From NCBI GenBank assembly GCA_027575765.1, contig JANBPT010000239.1:1-51699 (forward strand): DNA of 51,699 bases. Reading direction: 5' to 3'. Below the pieces are notes generated by a model. The model was not told the DNA's origin. It was given only the letters and a program-made list of their open reading frames with translations, and did not search any database. Positions 31,867 to 42,928 of the stretch are shown here, piece by piece. The stretch's first letter is position 1. Every line of letters begins with the position of its first letter. The position numbers and the translations under genes are program-made. Source of the DNA: Tieghemiomyces parasiticus. Lineage: Eukaryota > Kickxellomycota > Dimargaritomycetes > Dimargaritales > Dimargaritaceae.

Positions 31867-32850
31867 CTATTCCGTCTTGGCAGTAGCCTTAGCCGGTGCT
31901 GGCGGTTTCACTGCATTCCCCTCCGCCGCCACCGCCGGGGAAGGCACGGGCAGGCGGGCCAAACCGGCGGTAAACCGCAGCAACTGGTTGATCTCCTCGG
32001 GCCGGGCAGCACCATTAGCGTACCACCGGACCTTACAATCGGGATCCACGAGGTATACCCAGCCCATCGCCAGGTTATCAATGAAAAGCTGGTCCTTCAT
32101 CCGATCGATAGGCCGGAAATGGCAGAGAAACCGGCGTTTCTCGTCGTCGGTCAAGCCCTGGCCCAAAGTGGAGGTAAGGAACGGTCGAACGACCGCGGCC
32201 TTGGCCCAATTTTCCACCACGTTGATCCGCACATGCTGTACCTCCAGGTGGCCACCGTGTGGTGGTTGCTGCGGTGGGGCCTGCCGCCCTTCCTTGGTAA
32301 GTACCGCGCCTTCGAATGCCGCTTGGAACGGTTTGCTATAGGTTTCCACGTGCTCCTCGGCATGCTTCACGAACTGAAAACTCACCAACGACACACGGCC
32401 CCTCAATAAAGTCACCAACTGGGCGGGCTTTCCCAGCAGATTCCGAGCCTCCAGGTTCGGCATGTACAACGCCCGGTCGGCCGGGATCAGCTGGGTGGGC
32501 GCGGGGAACAGTTTATCTCCATACTTCTTGAGGTCCAACATGTCCTGGAAATGTGGCCGCTGGAACTTGCGAACCAGGTACTTGCGCCGTTCGAGCGTGG
32601 CTTCCTGATCCCAAGTGCTGCGGAGGGACGCCCCCAGACGGTGTAGCCATCCTACCGAGGGGGCGGGGGTCGGCGCCGTCGTCTGGCCGAGTGGCGTGCC
32701 CGGTTGAAAATTCTTGAGGCGATCTTTGAGCGATTGTGAAATGTCCTGGAGCGACCGTGTTACCTCGCGCTTGGCCGGCTCGTCTAGGTGCGAATAAGGA
32801 AGGCGTTCGAGGATCCGTTCCCGGAGTTGGTTGGCTGCGCGTTTGCTCAT
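31867..32850 (-). CDS. ATP10: Mitochondrial ATP synthase assembly factor Atp10
   Basis: One exon encodes 327 residues. Atp10 is an inner-membrane-associated chaperone of subunit 6 (Atp6) required to assemble the F0 sector of ATP synthase; in yeast it is about 279 residues. The N-terminus (MSKRAANQLRERILERL) is a basic amphipathic helix suited to mitochondrial import. The family core runs from about residue 100 to the end: ERRKYLVRKFQRPHFQDML, ALYMPNLEARNL, LLRGRVSLVSFQFVKHAEEH, INVVENWAKAAV and the C-terminal LFIDNLAMGWVYLVDPDCKV followed by ARPEEINQLL. The fold of this C-terminal part is thioredoxin-like but without a CxxC pair. The ATG at 32850 is the first in frame. Confidence 0.92.
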   Translation of the reverse strand: MSKRAANQLRERILERLPYSHLDEPAKREVTRSLQDISQSLKDRLKNFQPGTPLGQTTAPTPAPSVGWLHRLGASLRSTWDQEATLERRKYLVRKFQRPHFQDMLDLKKYGDKLFPAPTQLIPADRALYMPNLEARNLLGKPAQLVTLLRGRVSLVSFQFVKHAEEHVETYSKPFQAAFEGAVLTKEGRQAPPQQPPHGGHLEVQHVRINVVENWAKAAVVRPFLTSTLGQGLTDDEKRRFLCHFRPIDRMKDQLFIDNLAMGWVYLVDPDCKVRWYANGAARPEEINQLLRFTAGLARLPVPSPAVAAEGNAVKPPAPAKATAKTE

Positions 32851-33488
32851 GGCTCAAGAGAGAGAGGGAGAGAAAGAGAGGGACGCTACGTATGTGTGTG
32901 TGTGAGATGGATTAGGTAGGTGAGGTTGACGGAATCAGGCATCAGGTAGAAGGAAGGTTGGCTGGGATCAAGCAAGCATATAAGAAGGTGCGGACTGATA
33001 AGATCAAGTAGCGGATCCTAGGGACGGAATGCGCGAAGCCGAGGAGCAGAGGGTGGGACGCAACACGGCTACTATCACAGTACCGGGTGGGACTGGAACG
33101 GAATAACGGTCAATTTCCTCGTCTACTGAAATTCGATACATATACATATATATATATATATATGTATGTATATTTCCTGCACCGTTGAGTGTGCTAGGGA
33201 CTGGTTATCACACCACCACCCCCAACGTAGAGAGTCAAGGTAGTACGTCTTCCCTCACCTCAAAGTTATCATGCATATATAGATATAGCTCGTTGGCTAC
33301 ACGACCACTCTTGGCTTCCTCTCCACTACTGGCGCCCAGCAGTATTAGTGTGGTACACTATACCTGGACCCATGGGACCACTTCGCCTTGCTTCATCCTC
33401 CCTGCCTCCCAAGCTAAATTTCCAAATAACTAGCAATTTTCTAGTAATGGCAACTCGAAATTTCGGGCGCCCCCCGTCTATATTACAT
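32851..33488. promoter_or_regulatory. Upstream region of ATP10 with AT microsatellite
   Basis: The stretch lies between the ATP10 start and the 3' end of the Zn2Cys6 gene, both on the minus strand. A purine-rich GA tract (32,855-32,882) sits directly before the ATP10 ATG. No gene is seen. Confidence 0.45.
33138..33173. repeat. TA-rich microsatellite
   Basis: An imperfect run of TA with TATATATATATATA in the centre and TATG or TACA units at the edges; the whole is close to self-complementary. Confidence 0.85.
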
Positions 33489-35630
33489 CTAACAAAGGAT
33501 CGCATCCAAGTGCGTCATCTGCTCGGCGCTAAGCGGGAAGCCCATACGTAGAGGATAGGTGATGAACCGACAGTGGCCAGCATAGAACCCAGCGTTGCGT
33601 AGCCAACCGTTACACCGCACTATAAACGCGCGGGCCTCCTCCTTGGTGTCGCGGTTCTGTAGGTACTCGATAATCCCGCAATTCCCTAAATTGAACACCG
33701 CGTCGTTCATCATGATCGTCTGTACGCTGGCGGGAATGCGTTCGAGGCACGGGAGGAGCTGGGAGTCAAACTGCCGGAGGATGGCGAGGTGCTGCGCCCG
33801 GGCGAACGCCACGGTTTCCGAGTCCGCAAAGGTGTGGGTCATGGGGTGTTCAGGGCCCTCGCGGAAGAGGAAACTGCGCATCGTATAGTAGAGGCAGTGG
33901 CGATCCAGTTGTGGGGATAAGCTAGTGGCCGACGCGCGGTCGAGGAGCGGGAGACACGCAGGGTCCAGCGGCGGGAGCGGGAAGACGGCACAGCATTGGG
34001 CGTACCACACCAAGAGGGCCGCGTCGGCGGATTGGAGCTCGGCGAGGGTCAGGCGGTCGCCCATGGATTTGCGATGATTAAGGATCGTAAAGCGTTCCAG
34101 GAGGGGGATCACATTGAAATCAAACGGGAGGGCCAACAGCGGGGTTATGTAGGTCGGGAGGTAGACCCCAGACCAGGTCTGCTCCGGGGTTGTGTGGGTT
34201 GAAGAAGAGGAGGCGGGCTGACTCGATGGCCTAATCCCTGAGGTAGGTTGCGTAGGCGACTCGACCGTGCCGGAGAAGGTGATATCGGCGGCGGAGGGCG
34301 TCAAGGCCTCCAGACCACCGCTTCGATTGGCCCCCAATGTCAGGGAAGACTCGGAGAGGTTCGTATCGGAGAGGGCGGATGAGTCGGCGATCCGATAGGC
34401 GGTGGTGGGGACCTTGACCGCGCAGTCTTCCAGCGACAAGACCACCGGGTTAAACCGGGACATACTGCGGTAATAATGGGCAAAGAGCGTTTCCCAAAAC
34501 AGCTGGCGCCGGTAGTCTACTTCCTCCTCAGCGAGGCCGCTGGTCAGTGACTTAGTGTTAGACGATTGACTTAGGTCGGTATGGTGGAGATTTAAAGACA
34601 TACACAGTCGAATAGAGAGGTCGTTATACATAAACCCCCCGTCCGCGTTGACGGTAAGTACGGCAACGACCTCCATGGTCACGTACGCCAGTAACGTGTC
34701 GATCGAGAAGACTTCTAGGGCCTCCAGCGAAAGTAGCTGTGCCTGGTCATAGTAGAGCCGACTCATTTCGTAGGGCGGGTTGAGGTAGATGTTCGGATTC
34801 CGGGACCGACGGGCGGTGTAGCCTAGGACAGCATTGGTGAGCATGGGTGATACCCGCTGGTCGCGTACGGCCTCCAGAAATCGGTCTGTCAAAGCGTCGA
34901 CCCGAGGATCGGGGCAGAACAGCTGGAAGTAATCCACAATGAGCTCAGTGAGGACTGGCCAGGTATACATGTGTGAGGAAATCTCGGCGGCACGTTCGAC
35001 GGGGATAACAATACCCAAAGGTTCGGCGTCCAGACGGCTAAAATCGGCCACATTTTCGTCATGCGAGCCTTCAATGACGGGGGAGTACAGGTGGCCTGCA
35101 ACGCCCAGCTGGACGTAAAGTCGGCCGTAGTAGATGGAGACGGAGTCCAGGGAGCCAGTGGCAAACTGGACCTGGAGGTCCTTGATGATCTTCGGGACGG
35201 CGTTGGCCGGGCCTTGGGGCTCGCTCAGATCGTTGGATATCCTTTCGAGTACGGTGACCGCGCGGGATAGGTAGGCCAGTTTGCGCTGCTCATGATCCAC
35301 GGGCAGGTCGACCCGCTGGGACGGCCGGCAACTGAGCGCCGGGGCCAGAGCAGTGGTTGGAGCGGCAAAGGCCATCGTGTCAGCGTTTCGGCCGGGGCGA
35401 GTACCGCCACCAAGTGACGGTCGGCTGACCTTGAATTCGGAAATGACCGAGAAGGACGGCCCCGCCGACCCAGGAGCGACATTCTCAATGGCAACCGGGG
35501 CTTTTCGCGAGGAGTTGCTAAAGTTGCAGGCGAGTTCGCGCTGCGTGCAGTTCTGGCAGGGCTGCAGTCCGTCACACTTGACTTTGCGCCGGGAACAGTG
35601 GTCGCAGGCCCGTCTAAGGAGCCAGCTCAT
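33489..35630 (-). CDS. Zn2Cys6 fungal transcription factor
   Basis: One exon encodes 713 residues. The binuclear zinc cluster is at the very N-terminus: Cys9, Cys12, Cys19, Cys25, Cys28 and Cys35 with spacing C-x2-C-x6-C-x5-C-x2-C-x6-C, and the basic RRKVKCDG loop between. A linker of about 70 residues follows. The body is the fungal-specific regulatory (middle homology) region, recognisable from LTELIVDYFQLFCPDPRVD through YEMSRLYYDQAQLLSLEALE, the SIRLCMSLNLHHTDLS segment and RRQLFWETLFAHYYRSMSRF. A Ser/Thr/Pro-rich loop near residues 430-485 interrupts it. The protein should bind CGG half-sites as a dimer and regulate transcription; its targets cannot be told. No metabolic cluster adjoins it. 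The ATG at 35630 lies eight codons before the first cluster Cys. Confidence 0.93.
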   Translation of the reverse strand: MSWLLRRACDHCSRRKVKCDGLQPCQNCTQRELACNFSNSSRKAPVAIENVAPGSAGPSFSVISEFKVSRPSLGGGTRPGRNADTMAFAAPTTALAPALSCRPSQRVDLPVDHEQRKLAYLSRAVTVLERISNDLSEPQGPANAVPKIIKDLQVQFATGSLDSVSIYYGRLYVQLGVAGHLYSPVIEGSHDENVADFSRLDAEPLGIVIPVERAAEISSHMYTWPVLTELIVDYFQLFCPDPRVDALTDRFLEAVRDQRVSPMLTNAVLGYTARRSRNPNIYLNPPYEMSRLYYDQAQLLSLEALEVFSIDTLLAYVTMEVVAVLTVNADGGFMYNDLSIRLCMSLNLHHTDLSQSSNTKSLTSGLAEEEVDYRRQLFWETLFAHYYRSMSRFNPVVLSLEDCAVKVPTTAYRIADSSALSDTNLSESSLTLGANRSGGLEALTPSAADITFSGTVESPTQPTSGIRPSSQPASSSSTHTTPEQTWSGVYLPTYITPLLALPFDFNVIPLLERFTILNHRKSMGDRLTLAELQSADAALLVWYAQCCAVFPLPPLDPACLPLLDRASATSLSPQLDRHCLYYTMRSFLFREGPEHPMTHTFADSETVAFARAQHLAILRQFDSQLLPCLERIPASVQTIMMNDAVFNLGNCGIIEYLQNRDTKEEARAFIVRCNGWLRNAGFYAGHCRFITYPLRMGFPLSAEQMTHLDAILC

Positions 35631-38301
35631 GGCGAAATGAGGGAACAGAGCGTAGGAGGTGGGGATAGTGGCTGGGCGTCAGCAAATGAGGTAGGGTGAT
35701 GGCAAAGACCCTGGTATCGAGTAATGGGCCGGGGCCGGTGGTCTAGTGGAGGGGGGGGGTCTGACAGTTGGGAAGTAAAGGGCCGGTCGAAGCACAAGGT
35801 CGGGCAGGCAGAGTTTAGTTACGGATTATTTGTTTAGTAAAGGTGCTTAATAATGGAATTCTGAAGTCAAGTTCTTATAAGAATACACCGTTCGTGCAAA
35901 GTCCGGGCCATCTCAATGGCATGGAATAGGTGGAGTCAAACGGTCTAACGAGTTTTGGCACGTACTTTTTTTTTTGACAAAACGAGTCAAGCTAACTGGA
36001 GAGTGGAAGGTAAGCCGGTAAGGCCGGACTAACGAGGCACCCCGATGTCTAATGCGGGTGAAGACTGGGCTTGGGCGGATATGGTAATCCGGTTGGACAT
36101 GGCACGGCTTATATGCGGCGAACCTGGTTGACTGCAGAGACTGACGGGGGCGGTGCGATGGACCAAGCGTGAGGAGAGGAGACAGCAGACAAAATAGACG
36201 TGTAACGGTCCTCGGGTTACTTAATTTGGCACTGACAGGAGACGCTCGGCCATTGAGGGCGGCGGCGAGCGAGGGAATTGCGGAGAAGGAGCGAGGTGGT
36301 GGCAGCCACGGTAAGTGAGGGGGTGGGAACAGGTGGTAGCTAGAGGGAGGAAACAGGTTACGCGTGCCCCAGGGGGCCCTGCTGCACCGTCTGCCCGAGC
36401 CGTGGCAGCTGATACCCCGCAACGAATGCCTAAGGGGAGACCAGAGACTTCCACGCCCCCCAACGTCAGTGTACGGCCTGTGGGCATCGCAGTAATCACC
36501 GCCCCACGACTGCCAGCGGCACTGGCGGACTCGAACGTGGAAAAAAAAATCCCCCACCAGCGCAACGGACAGGGGAGAGGGCAGTGTGATTGGGCTGGAA
36601 ACTGACATTCACAGCCGAGGGAGGGGGTGAGAATGACCATCGGCGGTACACCAGTGCTTATCGAGCGCAAGGGATCGAGGATCATGAGCCAAACAGGGCA
36701 GCCGTGAATCGAAACGGCGACGGCCGGCTTGGCGCTGGTGTGGGGTGGACTCTTCCCGCCTACTTACTGGCTACTGGGGCCGTGGGCTCCTGCGTGTTGA
36801 CATTGGCCTGGCAGACCACCAGTACTGCCTGTTCATCGTATAGAGACGGGGTGCACATCCCACCTCGGTGCCGCCGAGCCGAACGACCATCAGGGGGTAG
36901 CCCGGCCTGAGGGGAAACATAGCCTCGTGTACGATCCACCCTGGGCTAATATGTATGGGCTGGGGCCGGTAAGTAGTTGCTTGTGTGAGCCCCTCACTGT
37001 CTCCAATCGACAATCCCTAGGCGCGACAGACGCAGTGTGAGGTAGGGAGGCAACGTTGAGTGGGCCAACTTGGACAACCGGCCTTCACTTTACGTGTGAT
37101 GTTCGAAGCGTTATCCATGTTAGATTTGCTAATGGCGGAGCACTCTAAGGCAGGTCAAGCTGAGCAGTGACGAAGCCAGATGGCGGGCCGAAATGCACGA
37201 CGTGCTACGAGAGCCGTCAGGAAATAGACAGGCCGGGCCGCATGACAGTATGGACAAAACTTGATTAGAACGGCTAAGCATACGTTTCCATTAGCAAACG
37301 TGGCATGGCTTAATGTGCCCTTCTCATCTGGTTGGCTCTTCGTGACTGAGACATCCTGCCACTACTTGTCAAGTTGACGCGGCCACATGCGGATGAATAT
37401 ATAAGGGTAATGGGTGGGGAAGTGAAACCTGTCAGTGATTTAAAACTCCCACCCTCCTTTCTCCGCATCGCCCAGCTAGTACCTTTATCACTAGTGGGAC
37501 GCTGGCGGGTGTATGTTCACTACCTAACGGATCATCCTATTACCCAGTAGGGCGGTGCGGGACTAAGGCCGTTGTCTTCCATGCCGGGCTGTATGCCTCG
37601 TATGCACCCTGGCAAAGGCTTCAGTAGATCTTGTCCCTATTGATCAATAAGGCGAATGGTACACGGGTAGGGGTGACAGGATACAGATAAGACAATCACA
37701 AATCATGCGGTGTATCTAGCGTGGCCGAGGATTAACCCAACATACCATCCAAACTAGTGTTGGAACCCGGCTAAAAGATGGCGCCCTGCGTGAGAAGCTT
37801 GGAGACACAACCCCAGTAGGGGTGAGTATCGCAAGTATTGAGGACTAGATCTACGCATCCTATAGCCATAGCAAGTCTGTCGAGTGAGGAGCCTTCTTCG
37901 ACCTACCCTTTACTAGCAGGGAGAACGAGAATGAAATCCGTAAAAAATTTAATCATACCAAAAAATGTAGACCAGTAGCTTGGAGTGTGTGTGTGTATGG
38001 ACATGTCTACTCAATTTGGGGATGCTCGGCGTTAGACCGCTTGTATCCTAAAGCTTCTGGCGACAGTGTGAAGGACTGAACTAAAGGGTGTGTGATAGGG
38101 AATGAATTATATTTTAATGGCGGCTGAGGGAGAGCTCAGCCGCGGTAGGGAGTCGCTGGGCAGAGGTTTAGGCGGAGGCAACCATTGACGAACACCTATG
38201 GGGCCCTCAGCCAACTGGCGGGCTCGTAATGTACAGGGCAGAAATGATGGAACCCTTGTTGAGCCGAGGCGGTGTTGCCAAGGCCGAGTTGATCGCCCGG
38301 G
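35631..38301. other. Gene-empty 2.7 kb next to the truncated SEC15
   Basis: No gene is supported. Frames at 35913-36685 and 36590-37013 have no motif and overlap on both strands; from about 37,010 to 38,300 no open frame longer than 60 codons exists on either strand. I looked here for the missing C-terminal half of SEC15 on the minus strand and found no recognisable piece. The first few hundred bases should hold the promoter of the Zn2Cys6 gene (poly-G run at 35,750). Confidence 0.45.
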
Positions 38302-38749
38302 TTAGAAACTCAACATGGCGTAGTTAAGTTCCTTCAGCTTGCGCACGTCGTAGGAGTAGTCCTGGTAAGTACCGGTGGGTTTGACAGGGGAGGGGGGCCG
38401 GTGTGAGTAGGATGGCCACCATGCAATTAGTAACGGCTACCTCAGAGGGGAAAAAATCTGCGCGGAAGAATAAAATAGAGAGGGGCAAGAGAGCGCATTG
38501 AGGTGTGTAAACCGCCCAGCCGCCCTCCTACACTGTATAGTTGTCCGACAGCACATTTCGGAAACGATACGGTTGGAACTGCTCCGTCAGGCACCTGGGG
38601 GTTGGCCAAAGCGACAGCGAGGCGGCTGCCGGAATAACCATGTCCTGAACCCACTCAGCGCCTTGGGTCCCAGCCGGTTCACCTGCCTCCCACACGTATT
38701 TTCTCCGCATTATTCTCTCCTCTTCCCCTCTCCGCCTACGTATCTACGC

Positions 38750-38784
<35 letters not shown>

Positions 38785-40493
38785 ATTCTTAAAAAATCAC
38801 CATGCACAAGTCCAGTAGCAGGGTTTCAAGGTTGCCCCAGAAACCCCCCCCCCCCGAAAGAAGGGGAAGCGAAGTGCATCAGAAGAAACAGATGCTCGTC
38901 TAAGAGCCAGCTGTTCCCCTGGGCGCCTGCCTAGGGAAGGGGTAGGCCACTTCCCCAACACTTACCTCGAGGATGAACGTAAATGTTAGGAGTAGCTGCT
39001 TGATGGAGGTCAGTACCGACTGCTTGCTAACGATGTCCTGGACGTTCTGGGCCAGGGTATCACAGAAATTCGTGATGACTGAATCCCACAGCGAGTCCAC
39101 CTCGGTCTTGGACCGGAAATCACGGGTGGTGGTGACAATCTGGTACTCGATAATGAAGAATCCGATAATGTCGTGCAGTTTGCCGCGGAACCCTTCGAGG
39201 GACCCGAGTTTAAAGTCAAAGCGCCGCGTGACCATCTGGTTGGCCTGCGTCCGCCGGTCCTCCTCGAAAGACTGTTTGAACTGCTTGCGATGACCCAGTT
39301 TATCGTGGATGTGCAGGCACTGGTAGAGCGGTTGGAGGTCCAGCGATGATAGGTCTTGGGCTGGTGGGGAGGGAGGGGAGATAAGCAAAATGAATGGATG
39401 TGGAAGGAGGTTGGGCAGGCAGACGGATTTAGGGGCGGTAATGCGTTTGTCAGCGAGCAGAGTGGGCGGGTAAGCCATATATATATATGTAAATATACAA
39501 GCAGGTTAAGCCGCCGGGCCCAGTATAGCGTGGCTAGAAACCCGCTGGGCCATGTGCTCTGCCAAGGCGATCCTGTGGCCTACTAACGCAGGTTCAACAA
39601 CAAAAAAGAACCCACCGAACCACCCGTTCACTTCGCCTCCCATTCGTTAACTTACGCGCAATGTCTTCATCCAGCACGAACTCGACGGCGGTACTCACGT
39701 AGTCAAGCCCAGCCCGACCATCGCTACCATTGCTGGCCTCGGCTGCCATGTTACGCCGACGAGTAGCCCAGACGTCCTGGCGCTGGGCCATACTCTCCAT
39801 CAAATGTCGGCCCATCTGGTTAGACTTGGCTCGGAGCTGGGCGAACCACTCGCGCATATCGGCCAGCACGGCGTCACGCAGCTGAATCTCAATGGCCGGC
39901 AGGCTGTCGTACAGATACCTCGCAAAGGAGTACACCAGGAGCGGTGGCAAATGGTCCTCCTTGAGCTTCCCCAGGGTCCGCAGAGCACTGTAAAACTCCC
40001 GGTTGCCGATATCCGCGATGACGCGGTCAGCCATCTTAACCACATCCAGGCTGGACGAGATGCACTGGGAGGCCATGAGGATGTTCCGGTGGACCCGTTT
40101 CAGGTTGAGCAGCTCGGCCTGCTTGGTTGACAGGTCGCGGCCCGACTGTTGCAGTTGCTGGTTGAGGTACTGCACTTCGTCGTGAAGGTCTACAGAATTC
40201 TGGCGGATTTGGAGGAGCTCGTCAACCGCCCGCACGAACTCGCCGTGGTGCGACCCGCAGAGGCGCTCCATTTCGGTCTCTTTCTGCTGAGCTAGAGCCT
40301 GCAGTTGCGTCTTGAACTGGTCTTGCTTGCCCGTGCGGTAGACCGACCGGATGACCGGTCCCAGTTGCTCCAACTGTTCCGGGTCCATCCCGGAGCCTAG
40401 GGAGGAGAGGCCCAGGGGGCCGTTGATGACGCTGTTGACAGTAGCGAGCGCACCGGGGGGATCCGACGGTAGTGAGGGTGACTTGGAGGTCAT
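38302..40493 (-). CDS. SEC15: Exocyst subunit Sec15, N-terminal half only
   Basis: Exons are 40493-39656, 39360-38966 and 38361-38302 (430 residues). The exocyst tethers secretory vesicles at the plasma membrane; Sec15 links it to the Rab Sec4. Exon 1 begins with a Ser/Pro-rich tail, then IRSVYRTGKQDQFKTQLQAL, a coiled coil (VDLHDEVQYLNQQLQQSGRD) and FYSALRTLGKLKEDHLPPLL, all typical of Sec15. Exon 2 gives LQPLYQCLHIHDKLGHRKQF and IIGFFIIEYQIV. Exon 3 adds only DYSYDVRKLKELNYAMLSF and then TAA. The phases and signals (GTAAGT donors; CAG acceptors) all fit. Normal Sec15 proteins are about 750-900 residues, so the C-terminal helical-bundle domain that binds Sec4 is missing. Intron 2 is unusually long (604 nt). 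Either the gene is truncated or a further exon is hidden; I saw no usable donor in exon 3. The first in-frame ATG is at 40493. Confidence 0.82.
38753..38780 (+). repeat. (CT)14 microsatellite
   Basis: A pure CT dinucleotide run inside the second intron of the SEC15 gene (GA on the coding strand). Confidence 0.95.
38844..38855 (+). repeat. Poly-C run
   Basis: Twelve consecutive C residues inside the second SEC15 intron; on the sense strand a G run close to the donor side. Confidence 0.9.
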
Positions 40494-41094
40494 AGCGGGA
40501 ATTAGGTGCAGGGTGCGAGAGGGCGAGGTAATGGTGACAGGGCTATGCTGGAGAGGGGAATGGCTAAGGTTAGACAGGCTAGAAGGAGAAGCGGTTGACG
40601 ACCGGTCAAAAATGACGGGCAAAACAACCCTGGACGGCCGTGGCGGAGTCTCAGTAGGACTGTAGGGCTGGCCTAGACGAGAGTAGGCCCATCAGTGCTC
40701 TATTAGGCTTACAGGTGCATACAGCACAGCTACGAGTGGCACGCCCTTGGCCCACTCTGCAATGGACGAACAGGGGGCGTGTGACGCCCTGCTCATCTCG
40801 ACCGTCGACCGTTTTCCGCAGGACCCCGTTGACCTACGTGGCAGGGGTGTCCCTCCCCATAAGGGTAGAAGCACCCTATGTCTTACCAGAGGACAGCACC
40901 CAGGGCTATTGATCTCCGGAGTAACCCTGCCTTGCCCCAGCTCACCATCCGACTCCGTCAGCTAATCCCCAGTTTCTCTTTAGGTTTCGCATCGGTGCGC
41001 TTCCAAAATTCCCCCCTTCGGACCCCCCCTCCTTGCCTTCATTGGTAATACCTATCTCTTGGTAACGCATTCCATTGCGCCCTTCCATCTGGCC
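40494..41094. promoter_or_regulatory. Divergent promoter region, SEC15 / CCDC47
   Basis: About 600 nt separate the two divergent ATGs. No gene is supported; the frames at 40692-40965 show no motif. The 120 nt before the CCDC47 ATG are pyrimidine-rich. Confidence 0.45.
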
Positions 41095-42225
41095 ATGCCC
41101 CTTCTTGCACTGGCCACGCTCGCTGGGCTGATCGGCACCGCTGCGGCGGCTGCCGAACAGTCCGAAACCTTCAGCGGACTGGGCAGCCTCTTCCGGCGGC
41201 GCGAGGTGGTGGATGTGGACCTAAGTTGGGACCAGTTCATCCCGGAGGCCCTCATTATACTCACCTTCGTGGCAGTCGCCGTCACCTACTTCTACGGTGC
41301 ACGGACCAACCGGGCGCTAACTCAACGCATTGCCCGGGCCCTCAAGCCCGTCTTGGACCAGCAGTTCAGCTACGTTGGCGACGGTCGGGGGTTCCTGTTG
41401 ACGGATGGCGCCTCCCATACCGTACTATACGGTAGTGGCCGCCGGAACTGCGTATCCCTGCACGGATTCCTCCAACTCAAGGCCCGCCAGGACTTGTTCC
41501 GGTACCTCTACTCGCTCATCACGCCCAGCATGGACCGCCTCGAAATCGAGGTCCACCTCTCCCGACTCGAGGAGGGGGCTAGTACCCCGGGATTCGTATT
41601 TGGTGTCGTACCGCGGCGGATGGCCAATTCAACCTTCCAAGACCGGTACGACCTCAAGACCTTCACCCGTCAGGTGCCCTTCCTGAACCACCCCACCTCA
41701 GGCTCGAGCAAGTTTACATCCTTTATCGAAGCCCCGGAATTCATCGACGCCTTCGCTGCCACCGGACTCAGGGAACTACTCACTTCCCCGAACTGCGCGC
41801 TCGAAGAACTGTTCGTCACCGATCAGCCTCTCGAGGAACCCACCGCCGAGACCATCGCCGACCGGCCCGAACCCCACCTTAAACTGCAAGCCGTCCTGGC
41901 CATCCGAAGCGCTGATAACATGGCCCCGGTCGTCGAGGCTCTGGAATACATCCTTGCCCTTGTGGACTACATTCCCGAGAAACTCCGCATCCGTGTAGAT
42001 ACTAAAGCCCGGCTCCTCAAGGCCCGCACCGAGGCCCTCAAGGGTTTAATTAAGTCTGAGGCTGAACTGCGTCAGGAACGTGCTCAACAGCTGAAAGCCG
42101 AAAAGAAGAAGATAGCGGCTGAGCGGGTCAGTAAAATGTCGCCCAGTGCCCAACGTAAGTGGGAGGAAAAGGAACACAAGAAGGAGATGCGTCGTAAACA
42201 GAGCAAAATGACGCGGAAGGCCTAG
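41095..42225 (+). CDS. CCDC47: CCDC47 family ER protein (PAT complex)
   Basis: One exon encodes 376 residues. CCDC47 (DUF1682) with Asterix forms the PAT complex, which shields partly hydrophilic transmembrane segments during insertion of multi-span proteins at the ER translocon. A signal peptide covers about residues 1-21 (LLALATLAGLIGTAAAA). A single membrane span, EALIILTFVAVAVTYFYGAR, lies at about residues 48-68. The cytosolic globular domain (about 75-310) shows ALKPVLDQQFSYVGDGRGF, MDRLEIEVHL, VFGVVPRRMANSTFQDRYDL and ALEYILALVDYIPEKLRI. The C-terminal 65 residues are a highly charged coiled coil (ERAQQLKAEKKKIAAERVSK, then KEMRRKQSKMTRKA) of the kind that contacts the ribosome. The frame extends upstream only through a TTG, so the ATG at 41095 is chosen. 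Confidence 0.92.
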   Translation: MPLLALATLAGLIGTAAAAAEQSETFSGLGSLFRRREVVDVDLSWDQFIPEALIILTFVAVAVTYFYGARTNRALTQRIARALKPVLDQQFSYVGDGRGFLLTDGASHTVLYGSGRRNCVSLHGFLQLKARQDLFRYLYSLITPSMDRLEIEVHLSRLEEGASTPGFVFGVVPRRMANSTFQDRYDLKTFTRQVPFLNHPTSGSSKFTSFIEAPEFIDAFAATGLRELLTSPNCALEELFVTDQPLEEPTAETIADRPEPHLKLQAVLAIRSADNMAPVVEALEYILALVDYIPEKLRIRVDTKARLLKARTEALKGLIKSEAELRQERAQQLKAEKKKIAAERVSKMSPSAQRKWEEKEHKKEMRRKQSKMTRKA

Positions 42226-42928
42226 TAGCTAGAAAGGTAAGAACCAAAGGCGACCTCTCTCTCCCCCCTCCCCCCCCCAAAAAAAAAGTATCCGCAACCA
42301 CACTACCTTACTCAGGTAATGCTCAACCACGGCTGAATAAAGTGTCAAGTTTTGTGATGTAACGAGGTGCGCAGCCCGTGGGAGAAGAGTTTGAGTGAAT
42401 AAGGGTTTAAATAAACAATCTGGTAAGGAGGATTTTAAGCGGGTATGCTGTAATAACGTCAGATATCAATGCAATCATTAACAGTGGTACGCATCGGTCA
42501 TCGAGGGCTTGACAGGTCTTGTATCATTTGAGTGCCTGGACCTTGGGGCCCAAAAGCCACTGATCGAAGCAGAAGGCTTAGCCTTAATTACGTGAAGGGG
42601 GGAGGATGAATCGTGGTGAATCCGTCGTGCTAGGCACGGATCGGTCGATGGTGTGCTTGGGTACAGGGTTTTCCAGCGTCGCCATTATCCACCGGCCACA
42701 TCTTTTGCCTTCCTCCAGGTTTAGAGGCAGGTTCACTGGGCTATTATGACGATTCCTCGGCCACTAAAAAATAAATAAAGACCAAGCACTGTGTGTACAA
42801 AATGCCGATGCTATTAAATTCAGGAGGAAGCATCTCCTGTAGGGAAAGGGCAACCAATAGAATGAACTACGGACAGTTCAGGGTGGCTGGTCGCAATAGA
42901 GCGGCTCATCCCAAATATAAAAAGTAAG
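42226..42928. other. Intergenic stretch, CCDC47 to tRNA-Pro
   Basis: No gene is seen. A poly-C then poly-A run (42,266-42,288) follows the CCDC47 stop. AATAAA-type sequences near 42,337 and 42,412 may serve 3' end formation. Confidence 0.45.
42919..42923 (-). terminator. RNA polymerase III T-run terminator
   Basis: Five consecutive T residues on the minus strand, five nucleotides beyond the 3' end of the tRNA, the usual Pol III stop signal. Confidence 0.85.

Noticed and set aside
35913..36685. 231- and 154-codon minus-strand frames downstream of the Zn2Cys6 promoter
   Set aside because: They overlap each other and a plus-strand frame, are Pro/Ser/Arg-rich without motifs, and do not resemble the missing half of Sec15.
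38362..38965. Extra SEC15 exon inside the 604-nt second intron
   Set aside because: The intron contains microsatellite and homopolymer runs and no minus-strand segment resembling Sec15; the exon 2 to exon 3 phase already fits.
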